Shown piece after piece: positions 8,682-17,863 of a DNA stretch of 64,000 nt. Under the pieces are notes generated by a model. The model made no database searches, was not told the DNA's origin, and worked only from the letters and a program-made list of their open reading frames with translations. The position numbers were made by a program, and so were the translations under genes. Location of the stretch: the NCBI RefSeq assembly GCF_002252525.1, contig NZ_NNRM01000039.1, forward strand, positions 186,001-250,000. The letters run 5' to 3'. Every line of letters starts with the position of its first letter. Within the stretch, counting starts at the first letter, position 1. This DNA comes from Brucella pseudogrignonensis. Its GTDB lineage: Bacteria > Pseudomonadota > Alphaproteobacteria > Rhizobiales > Rhizobiaceae.

Positions 8682-9092
8682 ATGGACATTTTCGCGGGTG
8701 GCAAAACAACTGTTCTGGTTGTCGAAGATGAAGCACTGTTGCGCCTTGTCGCCGTCGGCGAGCTCGAGGATGCCGGCATGGCAACCTTGGAAGCGGAGAA
8801 TGGCAGCCAGGCGCTGGAGATCCTGGGTTGCAATCGCAGCATTGATGTCGTCTTCACCGATATCGATATGCCCGGTGCCATCAATGGCATTGAACTGGCC
8901 AATATCGTCCGCGAAACCTATCCGCATATGCGGGTGATTGTCGTTTCTGGTCTTAGCAACATCGAAAATACCACACTGCACAAGGCTATTCCCTTTTATT
9001 CCAAACCCTATGACATGGCGCGCATTATTGAGCAGATGCAGGCGATTGAGCGGATTGCCCGACCTCAAGACCAGACCCAATCCGACATCTGA
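8682..9092 (+). CDS. Single-domain response regulator (receiver only)
   Basis: 136-residue CheY-like receiver. The acidic pair is Glu15-Asp16 (VVEDEALL), the phospho-acceptor is Asp60 (VVFTDIDMPG), and the conserved Lys is in FYSKPYDM. There is no output domain. This type is common in rhizobia next to HWE kinases, where it works in phosphorelay or general-stress signalling; no kinase is adjacent here. The start at 8682 fits the receiver's first strand; an in-frame upstream start at 8640 would add 14 residues. Confidence 0.85.
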   Translation: MDIFAGGKTTVLVVEDEALLRLVAVGELEDAGMATLEAENGSQALEILGCNRSIDVVFTDIDMPGAINGIELANIVRETYPHMRVIVVSGLSNIENTTLHKAIPFYSKPYDMARIIEQMQAIERIARPQDQTQSDI

Positions 9093-9193
9093 ACCGCATG
9101 GCTCGCTTTTCGAGGATGGACCGCTCGGACCGACACTTTCCGCGATGCGAAGATGCCGCTATAGCAAGACAATAATGGCAGAGGCGGGGGGAA

Positions 9194-11932
9194 ATGGTTC
9201 ACACAATCATTGCCCAAGGCAAAGTCATTCGGCTGTTCATCGCCGCAATCATAGCGATTATCCCTGCTCTCTTGCCGGTCTCGCAAGGCAGGACGCAAGA
9301 CCTGCCTCCCTATCAAACCCTGGAGGTTCGCAGGCTGTGTGCGCCCACCCAGATCAGCCGGACGCCCGGCCAGAGGGCCAACCAGACAGGTCACATTCTG
9401 CTGAATTCTGGCGGTGAGGTCAGACTGGTCGACATCACATTTGGCCCCGATCGTCGGCCTTATTTCGCGGTCGACTATGCAACAGGCAAAGGCCTAGAGC
9501 GCGCAAAAGGCTTTGTCCCGATCGAAAACGCCTCCAACTTCTGTGGATTTTCACAGCGCGCGGAAAATGGTCAGCCCTTTGTTTCCCCGCCCAACACCTG
9601 CCATCTCATCGCCGCTGTAGCCCCCTCACTCGCCGCTTTGAACAGCCAGGCGCGGGCGCTAGCGGCCTTCCGCCCATCAATGGCGGCGTACCTCCAGTCC
9701 GACGGTCATTATGCGCTGTCGCTGGGCCTGCTGAATATCAAAGCCAGTAGCAGCATTCTCGCGCGCGCAACACGGCTGCCAGAAAACAGTCATTGCTCGA
9801 CCGGCATCGCATTCATCGCTTCGCTGGTAAAGACCGGCAGCGCATTCTCGCAACCTGAAACAGCGGGTTATGCCTCCACAGAAGAGCGGCTTGCCGCCGC
9901 AGGCGCGCTGCTGCAGGCTGCAGCTCAGACGCAAGACAGCAATGGCCTCAGGAAAGCCTGCCATCTGGGACTGGGCTCGGCTTGCAGTCTTTACGCGCAG
10001 GCGATCTATGACGCGGCGGATCCCGACGGGGACCTGCCTGCAACCGTGACCCATTATGCCTTGCTTGGCTGCATGAGCGGCGATGTTCTGGGCTGCAAGC
10101 TGGCGATCAATCGTTCCGAGAACACGCTGAAAAATGCCCAGTTTAGCGCAATCGAAGGTGGCACCGGCGATGCCAACGATCTTGTCACCCCGGAACTCGC
10201 CAAGCCAGGCTGTGATGCAGGTGACGCTGTGAGTTGCGTTTTACTGGCACGTGGAACCGCAAGCACCACCACCGCAACAGCTGTCGAGGCAAGCTCCAAT
10301 TTTGCCGCCCTCTATACAGCCTGCGGTGCCGGCATTGCCTTTGTCTGTCGTGATCTTCCCGACAGTTTTGATCCGGTCATAAGCGCGCGTGGCCAGGCAG
10401 TATCCGCAACACCGGACGAAAATTATGCGCTGGCTGCCTTTCTCGAGGAAAGCTGCGAACCGGGCCCCTCACGAGCCAACCATATCCATTGCAAACCTGC
10501 CTATTACAAATATCGTGACTTTCTGCAGGACACGGAGCCAGATCGCCTCGAAAAGCCCCGTCTGACAAAGACCAAAGCCCTGCTCGAGCGCGGCTGCGCT
10601 GACGGCGATCCATCGGCCTGTATCGCACAAACACGGCTTGCGGCGCACTGGGCCTTGGATGCCCGCAATCACAGCGCAGCCCGCGCGATCGCTCTTTGCG
10701 CAGAGCAGACTGAGAAGGATAGTGCCTGCACCGGGCTGGGGTCGGCGCTCGATCCCGGCCTTGCTGCGGCAGCGCCGGCACAAAATGACAGCTATCAGGC
10801 TCTTTCCAACAGCTGTCGCACCGATACATCCGCCAGCGGACCGCAGGCCTGCGCGGCAGCCGTCGCTGCCGCTCTCGCTTCCAAAGACATCAAGCGACCA
10901 CAACTTGAAGCCATGCTCGACAGTGCCTGCGGCGATGAAACAATCAATGGATGTCAGGCATTGGCCTCATTGCTGTTCGCCAATACCAAGGAGCAATCGC
11001 CGCCCCCGATCAAAGCCGACAACGATGCCAGGGCGTTGGCGGCCCTTGAAAAAGGCTGTCGTTTCGACAATGCGCCAGCAAGCACCTGTCTGTCGCTGGC
11101 GCGACTGCATGGCGACGCCGGTGAAATTGCTGCAGCGATGAACCTGTTTGAAAAAGGCTGCGCCGCTCAGATCGCGCAGAGCAGCAATAGGCCGGAAACC
11201 GTCAGCCTCTGCTACGAGGCCGCAAAATTCGCGTTGCAACACAAGACGCATTATCCGGCAGCGCTGCAATGGGCGGACTTTGCCTGCAAGGCCGCCGATC
11301 CCGGGCTTTCGCCTTATGCCTGTAAACTGATCGGCAATATTTACGCTCTCGGCCTCGGCACCGCTGTCAACGCCCAGCAAGCAGCAATGGCCTACCAGAG
11401 CGGCTGTTTCCATCCTTTCGTCGCCACCACCGATGGCGAAGCCTGCATAAGATATGGCAATCTTCTGCTTGGAGCAAAGCCCCCGATCGTGCTGGCCGGT
11501 GACGCCTATGCTGGCGATCAAACCGCGGCCAGCTTGATTACCGAAGCCTCACGCGCATACGACATGGGCTGCATGGACAATATAGAGCAGGCCTGTCAGC
11601 TTAACCGGACATTGCTCGAAGACTGGAGCAGGGGCCGCTATCCCCATGACCGCACCACCTGCAGCGTTAAGGATGATGCCGGAACAACCCGATCTGAAAA
11701 AACCTGCCGCAGGTTTTCCTTCTATCAGGCGGCAGCCGAACGCAAACCAGGACGTCGTCAGCTTCGTCTCAACGTCCATGTCTGGCCTGATGGCGATAAA
11801 ACCGTGATCTATCAGGACAATGGCCGTTGGCGTCTCAATGAAGTGATCACCGATGGTCCCCAGCGCAAATCCGACATGACGTGCTGGCGCAACCCGATCT
11901 CAAAACGCAGTTTTTGCGCAAAGCCCTTATGA
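9194..11932 (+). CDS. Exported cysteine-rich Sel1/Hcp-like repeat protein
   Basis: 912-residue protein with an N-terminal hydrophobic signal (VIRLFIAAIIAIIPALLPV) and a strong GGGGGGAA ribosome-binding site. The body has about ten helical-hairpin units, each with two cysteines spaced roughly 7-12 apart. Examples are CHLGLGSAC, CMSGDVLGC, CDAGDAVSC, CGAGIAFVC, CADGDPSAC, CGDETINGC and CMDNIEQAC. This is the pattern of Sel1-like and Helicobacter cysteine-rich (Hcp) repeats, where each hairpin is held by a disulfide. The last 60 or so residues form a different, beta-rich cysteine-containing end (QLRLNVHVWPDG, MTCWRNPISKRSFC). It is probably a periplasmic or secreted scaffold; the exact role is unknown. 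Confidence 0.75.
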   Translation: MVHTIIAQGKVIRLFIAAIIAIIPALLPVSQGRTQDLPPYQTLEVRRLCAPTQISRTPGQRANQTGHILLNSGGEVRLVDITFGPDRRPYFAVDYATGKGLERAKGFVPIENASNFCGFSQRAENGQPFVSPPNTCHLIAAVAPSLAALNSQARALAAFRPSMAAYLQSDGHYALSLGLLNIKASSSILARATRLPENSHCSTGIAFIASLVKTGSAFSQPETAGYASTEERLAAAGALLQAAAQTQDSNGLRKACHLGLGSACSLYAQAIYDAADPDGDLPATVTHYALLGCMSGDVLGCKLAINRSENTLKNAQFSAIEGGTGDANDLVTPELAKPGCDAGDAVSCVLLARGTASTTTATAVEASSNFAALYTACGAGIAFVCRDLPDSFDPVISARGQAVSATPDENYALAAFLEESCEPGPSRANHIHCKPAYYKYRDFLQDTEPDRLEKPRLTKTKALLERGCADGDPSACIAQTRLAAHWALDARNHSAARAIALCAEQTEKDSACTGLGSALDPGLAAAAPAQNDSYQALSNSCRTDTSASGPQACAAAVAAALASKDIKRPQLEAMLDSACGDETINGCQALASLLFANTKEQSPPPIKADNDARALAALEKGCRFDNAPASTCLSLARLHGDAGEIAAAMNLFEKGCAAQIAQSSNRPETVSLCYEAAKFALQHKTHYPAALQWADFACKAADPGLSPYACKLIGNIYALGLGTAVNAQQAAMAYQSGCFHPFVATTDGEACIRYGNLLLGAKPPIVLAGDAYAGDQTAASLITEASRAYDMGCMDNIEQACQLNRTLLEDWSRGRYPHDRTTCSVKDDAGTTRSEKTCRRFSFYQAAAERKPGRRQLRLNVHVWPDGDKTVIYQDNGRWRLNEVITDGPQRKSDMTCWRNPISKRSFCAKPL

Positions 11933-11959
11933 CGCGCGTGCCTCGCTATCAGCTGCCCC

Positions 11960-12029
11960 TGTCAGGCGGCCCCTGTCAGCCTGTCCATGTCAGGCTGCCC
12001 ATGTCAGGAGAATGTCAGGCGAATGTCAG
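11960..12029 (+). repeat. Six-copy TGTCAG direct-repeat array
   Basis: TGTCAG(G) occurs at 11960, 11974, 11988, 12002, 12013 and 12024, all in the same orientation. The first three intervals are exactly 14 bases and the last two exactly 11. The array fills the gap between the stop of the repeat-protein gene (11932) and the LexA box (12063) of the radical SAM/UdgX operon. It could be a slipped tandem repeat or an array of protein-binding sites; no known motif was recognised. Confidence 0.8.
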
Positions 12030-12062
12030 CAGAAACCAACCCGGTCGAAGAAGGTGATTGAC

Positions 12063-12077
12063 GAACAAAACGAGAAC
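12063..12077 (+). promoter_or_regulatory. LexA (SOS) box of the radical SAM/UdgX operon
   Basis: GAAC AAAACGA GAAC is a perfect match to the alphaproteobacterial LexA operator GAAC-N7-GAAC. It ends 15 bases before the ATG at 12093, where a bound repressor would block transcription. The same form of site occurs upstream of imuA in this window (26708). Confidence 0.85.
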
Positions 12078-12092
12078 TTCTAATCTTGGTTC

Positions 12093-13325
12093 ATGGCTTC
12101 CATGACCCTGCAAAGAAAACTTGAAATCCTGTCGGATGCGGCAAAATACGACGCATCCTGTGCTTCCAGTGGTGGCGAAAAGCGCAATGCCCTGAAAGGG
12201 GGCCTGGGATCCTCCGGGGGCTCGGGGATTTGTCATGCCTATGCGCCCGATGGGCGCTGCATTTCTCTTCTCAAAATCCTGATGACCAATTTTTGCATGT
12301 TCGATTGCGCCTATTGCGTCAACCGGGTTTCCAGCAATGTCGAACGCACGCGCTTTTCCGTTGACGAGATTGTCACCCTGACCCTCGAATTTTATCGCAG
12401 GAACTATATTGAAGGCCTGTTTCTGTCGTCGGGGATTATCCGATCACCCGATCAGACAATGGGGGACATGGCGCTGATCGCCCGCAAATTGCGGACCTTG
12501 CACGGTTTCAAGGGTTATATCCATCTCAAGACAATTCCGGATGCGGCCCCTGAGCTCATTCGGGAGGCCGGGCTTTATGCAGACCGACTCTCAATCAATG
12601 TCGAATTGCCACAGGACCAAAGCGTACGGCAACTCGCCCCTGAAAAGCGCCCGGAAACCATCCGCGCCACCATGGCTCAGGTCCGGCTTGAAGGCGAGGC
12701 AGCTTCTGACAAGACCATCACAGGGCGCAAGCCGCCAAAATTTGCGCCTGCCGGGCAAAGCACCCAGATGATTATTGGCGCCGATAGCTCCAATGATGCC
12801 ACTATCCTCAATACCGCCGTCCGGCTCTATACCGGCTACAAGCTGCGCCGGGTCTATTATTCCGCCTTCAGTCCGATCCCCGATGCAACCAAGGCATTGC
12901 CCTTGATCAGGCCACCGCTTGAACGCGAACATCGTCTTTATCAGGCAGACTGGTTAATGCGGTTTTATGGCTATGAGGCCTCGGAAATAACCGCAGGCAC
13001 CCGCGACGGATTTCTCGATCTGGATATCGATCCCAAACTTGCCTGGGCACTGCAGAATCGCGGCCATTTTCCGGTTGATATCAATAAGGGATCACGGGAA
13101 ATGCTGCTGCGTGTTCCCGGTTTTGGCGTCCGAACCGTCGATCGCATCATCAGCGCGCGTCGGCTGCAGCCGTTGCGGATCGGCGATCTCGTGCGCATCG
13201 GTGCACTGACACGCAAGGCCAAACCATTCATCACCGTCACCGACTGGACCCCCGGATTGGTGCTCGACAGTGCGAATTTGCGACAGCGTTTCATGCCCGC
13301 GCCCAAACAGTTGAGTTTGCTCTGA
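12093..13325 (+). CDS. Putative DNA modification/repair radical SAM protein
   Basis: 410-residue radical SAM enzyme of the family annotated as 'putative DNA modification/repair radical SAM protein', usually encoded beside UdgX. Early residues KYDASCASSGG precede the 4Fe-4S motif C68-MFD-C72-AY-C75 and a radical SAM barrel. Near the C-terminus is a helix-hairpin-helix DNA-binding segment (INKGSREMLLRVPGFGVRTVDRIISARR). The reaction is unknown; the association with UdgX suggests action on damaged or modified DNA. Translation may start at 12093 or at the ATG at 12102. It is the first gene of a LexA-boxed operon, with 24 bases before the next gene. Confidence 0.88.
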   Translation: MASMTLQRKLEILSDAAKYDASCASSGGEKRNALKGGLGSSGGSGICHAYAPDGRCISLLKILMTNFCMFDCAYCVNRVSSNVERTRFSVDEIVTLTLEFYRRNYIEGLFLSSGIIRSPDQTMGDMALIARKLRTLHGFKGYIHLKTIPDAAPELIREAGLYADRLSINVELPQDQSVRQLAPEKRPETIRATMAQVRLEGEAASDKTITGRKPPKFAPAGQSTQMIIGADSSNDATILNTAVRLYTGYKLRRVYYSAFSPIPDATKALPLIRPPLEREHRLYQADWLMRFYGYEASEITAGTRDGFLDLDIDPKLAWALQNRGHFPVDINKGSREMLLRVPGFGVRTVDRIISARRLQPLRIGDLVRIGALTRKAKPFITVTDWTPGLVLDSANLRQRFMPAPKQLSLL

Positions 13326-13349
13326 CAGGAAAAGATTGAAAGCGGCTGC

Positions 13350-14795
13350 ATGTCTTTTTGTGCCACTATTGACGAGATCGGAACGGTCAACAGCTGGCGT
13401 CAGGCGGCGCGGCGCGCCATGTCGCATCGTATCCCGCCGGAGAGCATGAACTGGAATCCCGCTGATGGCCTGTTTGATGGCGATGGTTTGCCGCAAAGTG
13501 AGGGACCGCATGCGACCCTTGCCTCCAAGGCCTTCCTTGAAACCATGCGCAGCGTGATATGGCATGCCGACGCCGAACGATTTCATCTGCTCTATCAAGC
13601 CTTGTGGCGTCTGGTGCAACGCGACGGCGATCCGCTGTCTCCGGTAGATCCCCTCGGTTACCGTCTGATCCGGATGAGCAAGAATGTAAGGCGGGATCTA
13701 CACAAGATGCATGCATTCCTGCGCTTCCGCGAAATCAGCGCAACAACGCAACGCCGGCGTTTCATCGCCTGGTTCGAACCCGACCACAATATCGTCGAAC
13801 CAGCCTCAACATTTTTCGTGGCACGCTTCTCCGACATGGACTGGACGATCCTGACCCCAAAACGCAGCGCTGTGTTTGAAAATGGCGTGCTGGAATTTCG
13901 GGCCGGTGCCGCAAGACCCAATCTGGCGCCGGATGACAGCGAGGCGCTTTGGAACGCCTATTTCAGCAATATTTTCAATCCAGCCCGAACCAATATACGC
14001 GCCATGCTATCGGAAATGCCGAAAAAATACTGGCGTAACATGCCCGAAACGAGCCTGATCCCAGCCATGCTGAAGGACGCGGAGGCGCGCACCACCAAAA
14101 TGCGCGAGGCGCAGGCCACCCCTCCACGAAAAGGCTCCGAGCTGATCACGCAACGCTATCGCGACCAGTTCCCGGCCGTTGCAGCCACCGCAGACACAAT
14201 CGACGACCTGAGCCGCGCGATCCGCACTTGTCAGCGCTGCAGCCTTTGCGAACAGGCCAGCCAGGCTGTCTGTGGATCTGGAAGCCAGAACGCCGCAATA
14301 ATGATTGTTGGCGAGCAACCCGGAGACCATGAGGATTTAAGCGGCCTGCCTTTCGTTGGACCAGCTGGCCAGATCCTGCGTCGGCTGATGCAGCGAGCCG
14401 ATATAGCTGACAATAGCGTGTTCCTGACCAATGCGGTCAAGCATTTCAAATTCACACCGCGCGGTAAAAGACGCCTCCACCAAACGCCAAATCGCGATGA
14501 GATCAATCATTGCCGATGGTGGCTTACCCAGGAAATAGCGCTGGTAAAACCCAGGCTTATTGTGGCACTCGGTGCATCGGCGGCTTTTGCTGTAAGCGGC
14601 ACCGCGCGCCCGATCTCCCAGCGGCGCGGAACCGTGGAACAGTTGCAGGATGAAACCCGTATCCTTTTCTCATGGCATCCCTCCTATATTCTGCGGTTGC
14701 CTGATCCGGTACACCAGCAGCGCGCGGAAGGCCAATTGCTCGACGACCTGGGTCAGGCCAGAGACCTTATCGCAGCATTGGGCAGCGCTGGCTGA
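13350..14795 (+). CDS. udgX: DUF4130-UdgX fusion, uracil-DNA-binding repair protein
   Basis: 481-residue protein with two parts. Residues about 10-250 are a DUF4130-type domain (the partner usually found with the radical SAM protein), and about 275-475 are a UdgX-type uracil-DNA glycosylase. In the latter the cysteines CQRCSLC (FeS-type), the motif [20 protein letters not shown] at 321-340, and the UdgX-specific loop KRRLH at 373-377 are visible. His377 is the residue that in UdgX becomes covalently linked to the abasic site after uracil removal. The C-terminal motif SWHPSYILR is also present. Operonic with the radical SAM gene and under the same LexA box. Its last 125 bases overlap an antisense EVE-domain remnant. 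Confidence 0.93.
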   Translation: MSFCATIDEIGTVNSWRQAARRAMSHRIPPESMNWNPADGLFDGDGLPQSEGPHATLASKAFLETMRSVIWHADAERFHLLYQALWRLVQRDGDPLSPVDPLGYRLIRMSKNVRRDLHKMHAFLRFREISATTQRRRFIAWFEPDHNIVEPASTFFVARFSDMDWTILTPKRSAVFENGVLEFRAGAARPNLAPDDSEALWNAYFSNIFNPARTNIRAMLSEMPKKYWRNMPETSLIPAMLKDAEARTTKMREAQATPPRKGSELITQRYRDQFPAVAATADTIDDLSRAIRTCQRCSLCEQASQAVCGSGSQNAAIMIVGEQPGDHEDLSGLPFVGPAGQILRRLMQRADIADNSVFLTNAVKHFKFTPRGKRRLHQTPNRDEINHCRWWLTQEIALVKPRLIVALGASAAFAVSGTARPISQRRGTVEQLQDETRILFSWHPSYILRLPDPVHQQRAEGQLLDDLGQARDLIAALGSAG

Positions 14796-15237
14796 CGTGC
14801 CGCAATTGATCGATGACCACAGGGCCGGCAATCCCATGGCCATCGCAATCAGATCTGCATCCGCATCAATGATTTCAAACAGCCCGAAGCGAAACTGGTA
14901 GCCCCAGTTGGACTTTGAACGCGTGAAGGAAAGCGCGTTGAGCATGGGTCTGATCAGTGCCTGTAGTGCCGGCAACCAATTCACATCGCGCCGCCATGGA
15001 TTAAAGCCGGGTGCCATCTCGACCTGGTAGGGCTGATGATCACGAAGATGGCCGATCGTCGTAAATGCCTGCAGGCTGTCATTGCCACCGAGACTTCGCA
15101 TTGGTGAATAGGTGAAGACGCGATCACCACAGCGACGCCGGCGTAACGGTGCCGCCTTCCCGTCACCCGGGCTGGTGGGGGCGGCTGGGGTTTCAAGTTG
15201 AGTGTGCTGACGAGCTCGACAGACTGCATGTCGGCAT
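14670..15237 (-). pseudogene. Decayed EVE-domain (UPF0310-like) gene
   Basis: Homology to EVE-domain proteins, which read modified bases in nucleic acids, is clear over 14832-15227. Signature stretches are [44 protein letters not shown], PLxxLSF and [12 protein letters not shown]. The only sensible start, ATG at 15237 (MPT...), is in a different frame from the rest, implying a small deletion. The region after it has lost the consensus (ETPAAPTSP). At the other end the frame runs on past the normal domain end into the 3' end of udgX. Both ends are therefore abnormal and the gene is probably non-functional. Confidence 0.65.
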
Positions 15238-15405
15238 CCTCTTCCCCAACTTCTCCGTCTGTCACCCGTGCCCTCGGCGATCATAGCCTGATCGCTGCCA
15301 GCAGCGAGCGATGTAAGGGTCCCAAACAAACAACGCAATCCCAACTATCACCTCCCATTCACGTGGATATCTTTCCGAGAAGCCGCATATTTAGAAGCGT
15401 CCCCG

Positions 15406-15430
15406 GGAACAGATTGCCCGCCACCGGGTT
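15406..15430 (+). promoter_or_regulatory. EcfG-like general-stress promoter candidate
   Basis: GGAAC (15406) followed after 16 bases by GGTT (15427). The -35 is perfect and the -10 differs by one base from the EcfG consensus CGTT. It lies about 30 bases upstream of the PRC-barrel start, a family often under general-stress control in rhizobia. Confidence 0.5.
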
Positions 15431-15461
15431 ATACCCACTCAAAAAACAAGGAGGATTTGAG

Positions 15462-15758
15462 ATGGATCACAGCAAACATATTAGACTAACAGCGCCGGAA
15501 CTGAATTCGGACACGCTCGATGGCGCCACCGTCTATGGTATCGATGACCACAAGATCGGAACCGTCGACCACCTCCATGGCATGGGGCCCGATGCGCAGG
15601 TCATCATTGACGTTGGCGGGTTTCTGGGCATTGGCGCAAAACCGGTCTCGGTTCCACTCAGCGGCTTTGATTTCATGCGCGATGATAACGGCAATGTTCA
15701 TGCGGTGACGTCCTGGACCAAGGATCAGCTTAAAGAGCTGCCTGAACATCGCGACTAG
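15462..15758 (+). CDS. PRC-barrel domain protein
   Basis: 98-residue protein consisting of one PRC-barrel (residues about 20-85: LDGATVYGIDDHKIGTVDHL ... VPLSGFDFMRDDNGNVHAVTSWTKDQL). The ATG at 15462 is set by AAGGAGG 8 bases upstream; the longer frame upstream is not coding. PRC-barrel proteins of this small type are cytoplasmic or envelope-associated stress proteins in alphaproteobacteria, and their molecular role is poorly known. An EcfG-like promoter lies just upstream. Confidence 0.85.
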   Translation: MDHSKHIRLTAPELNSDTLDGATVYGIDDHKIGTVDHLHGMGPDAQVIIDVGGFLGIGAKPVSVPLSGFDFMRDDNGNVHAVTSWTKDQLKELPEHRD

Positions 15759-15968
15759 CTTTCTCCTGCGGCTTGCTGGCGCTGACGCGCCTGCAGCTGT
15801 CCGCTGCAGCCTTGTGATGGCCGTTGTGCCCGGCGTGTGTTGGTTGTGTCAAAGGAATGGTGGCAATGCGCCCCGAGTCAGGACCGTCTAAGCCGTTCAG
15901 GTGTAACGCAAATCACTGGTGCAGTGCCAACAACCGGCACTGCGCCCAAATAAACCATGAGGATAGTT

Positions 15969-16520
15969 ATGACTGAAATCACCGATGCCAATATCGTCAT
16001 TCTCGCAACAGATGGATACGAACGCTCGGAGCTTCGTGTCCCCTTGGAAAAACTGCGCGAACGGGGGGCCACGGTCAAGATCGCCTCTCCCAAAAGTGGA
16101 ACAATCAAAAGTTGGGACGACGGCGACTGGGGTGACAGCGTTGATGTCGACCTCACGCTGCAGGAGATTGCACTCGATGACACCCATGCGCTGGTTCTGC
16201 CGGGTGGGCAAATCAACCCCGACAAATTACGCGCCGATGAAGATGCGATAGGCGTGGTACGCGCATTCCTGAAATCGGGTAAAATCGTCGCGGCAATCTG
16301 CCATGCACCCTGGTTGCTGATCGAAGCGGACGCCGTCAGGGGCCGCAAGGTAACCTCCTATGGTTCGATCAAAACCGACCTGAAAAACGCCGGCGGCCAC
16401 TGGGTCGATGAAGCAGTCATTGCCGATCAGGGCATTATAACCTCGCGATCGCCCGATGATCTTGACGCTTTCGTCGACAAGATTGTCGAGGAGATCGCGG
16501 AAGGCCGTCATCCCCGTTAA
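15969..16520 (+). CDS. DJ-1/PfpI family protein
   Basis: 183-residue class I glutamine amidotransferase-like protein of the PfpI/DJ-1 group. The nucleophile elbow is AAICHAPWLL, with the catalytic Cys followed by His. The acidic partner is in DGYERSELRVP at the N-terminus. PfpI/YhbO-type proteins act as deglycases or proteases under oxidative or carbonyl stress. The ATG at 15969 is preferred over 15957 because GAGG lies 6-7 bases upstream of it. It sits among other stress-type genes and is followed by a good terminator. Confidence 0.88.
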   Translation: MTEITDANIVILATDGYERSELRVPLEKLRERGATVKIASPKSGTIKSWDDGDWGDSVDVDLTLQEIALDDTHALVLPGGQINPDKLRADEDAIGVVRAFLKSGKIVAAICHAPWLLIEADAVRGRKVTSYGSIKTDLKNAGGHWVDEAVIADQGIITSRSPDDLDAFVDKIVEEIAEGRHPR

Positions 16521-16538
16521 ACTGCATTCCCAAATCAG

Positions 16539-16561
16539 GACCGCCAGTTGCGCTGGCGGTC
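16539..16561 (+). terminator. Intrinsic terminator-like hairpin after the DJ-1/PfpI gene
   Basis: GACCGCCAG (16539-16547) pairs perfectly with CTGGCGGTC (16553-16561) around a 5-base loop, followed by ATTATCTTA. It lies 18 bases after the stop at 16520. Confidence 0.7.
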
Positions 16562-16591
16562 ATTATCTTAAGCCGAAGCCGGGAGGACCGC

Positions 16592-17050
16592 ATGCGAAGC
16601 AAACTTTTGTCCAATGACAGCGAGCGCGTCTTCATATTGGTGGTTGAACCAGGCGAGGAAGCTTTCGAGACAATTCGCCATTTTGCCATCAAACATGACA
16701 TCAACGCCGCATCGGTTTCGGCGATCGGCGCGTTTCAGGAAACAATGCTCGCTTTCTTTGATCTCCAAGCCCGGCGCTACCAGGATATTCCTGTGACCGT
16801 GCAAAGCGAGGTCTTAAGCCTGATCGGTGATATCACATTGAACGAACAAGGTGAGCCGCACCCCCATCTTCACGCGGTGCTGGGCTTGTCCGACGGACAG
16901 ACACGTGGCGGGCATTTCGTCAAAGGCTATGTGAAGCCAACCCTGGAAGTCATTATTCGAGAAACACCCGCATCACTCAAACGCAGCTATAATCCAGATT
17001 TTGGCATCGCATTGATTGATATCGATCTTTCAGACAGGACTAACGAGTAG
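16592..17050 (+). CDS. PPC/DUF296 domain protein
   Basis: 152-residue single-domain PPC (plant and prokaryote conserved, DUF296) protein. The signature PHPHLHAVLGLSDGQTRGGHFVKGYVKPTLEVII includes the clustered histidines that form the likely metal site in bacterial members. The ATG at 16592 has GGAGG just upstream. In plants the domain is joined to AT-hooks and binds DNA; free-standing bacterial versions have no established function. It stands after a terminator, so it is probably a separate transcription unit. Confidence 0.85.
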   Translation: MRSKLLSNDSERVFILVVEPGEEAFETIRHFAIKHDINAASVSAIGAFQETMLAFFDLQARRYQDIPVTVQSEVLSLIGDITLNEQGEPHPHLHAVLGLSDGQTRGGHFVKGYVKPTLEVIIRETPASLKRSYNPDFGIALIDIDLSDRTNE

Positions 17051-17361
17051 CAGATGGCGCTGGCTAAGCCGGCGGTCTCCGGTGTCCTTTAAGGAAGAAC
17101 ACGTGCTTCACGATACCACAGAACGCAGGCTTTAGCCCGCGCAAGCCTTGTTCGTTCCCGTTAAAACTTCTCCTCGATCATCCTCACTGAGCCGCACCTG
17201 CGGGCACGATTGGGGACAACGGATTGGAGTATCGGTCGCCGAGCCCAAGTCTCATCTGCTCAAATGGAGGCAGCGCGTTTCAATCACGCATCAATACCGA
17301 TGTAGGTCGCAAAATCTGGTTCAGAGAAAGCTGCATTTTCACCGAAAAGATCGAGTTGCGA
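17051..17361 (+). other. Intergenic stretch, no gene recognised
   Basis: About 310 bases after the PPC gene. No frame has a ribosome-binding site or recognisable protein, and no RNA structure stands out. It leads into decayed genes, so it may itself be degraded sequence. Confidence 0.5.
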
Positions 17362-17640
17362 TCAGCTCGTGTGGCTGGGTTGATGATTCATTTTCTGACG
17401 GAGTGATTCTGCCGAAGGCCACTGATATCGCATTTGTTCAATCCTATCATTTCCCCACCGGCTCCTGTCACGCTTATTTTCAATTACCGTACCACCGAGC
17501 TTTTCATAGAAAACTACAGCATTCGAATTCTCCGCGAATACCAGAAAATAACATGGCAAAAAGCATGGTTCGCCTCTCGCCATCGAAATCTTCAATTGCG
17601 TGACGAAGGAGCGCCTTCGCTACGGGGGAGCGTCCCTAAT
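17362..17640 (-). pseudogene. Remnant of a GNAT acetyltransferase
   Basis: On the minus strand, one frame reads YFLVFAENSNAVVFYEKLGG, the acetyl-CoA-side motif of GNAT enzymes, followed by a plausible tail (RWGNDRIEQMRYQW). Just upstream, in another frame, is VAKALLRHAIEDFDG, which matches the helix that should precede it. The two halves are joined only by a frameshift near 17570, and the N-terminal half is missing. It is therefore a broken, truncated gene. Confidence 0.6.
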
Positions 17641-17863
17641 ATTTTGGCGAGTCATATAGGTTAAGAAGGTAGGTGCCATGCTCCGTTCAATCACTCAGGC
17701 CAGCAAATCGCTTCTCCCAAATTTCCTTCCACCCTATCACGCCTCATCCGGTACTCTTCATCTACGGCGACGATCCGCACACCCTGCCGCTCTATGGCCG
17801 GCCTGCGGCCGCCTCTGTTTTTTCTTCGCCCAGGGGCCGGGGAAAATCTCAAGCAGAAAGATC

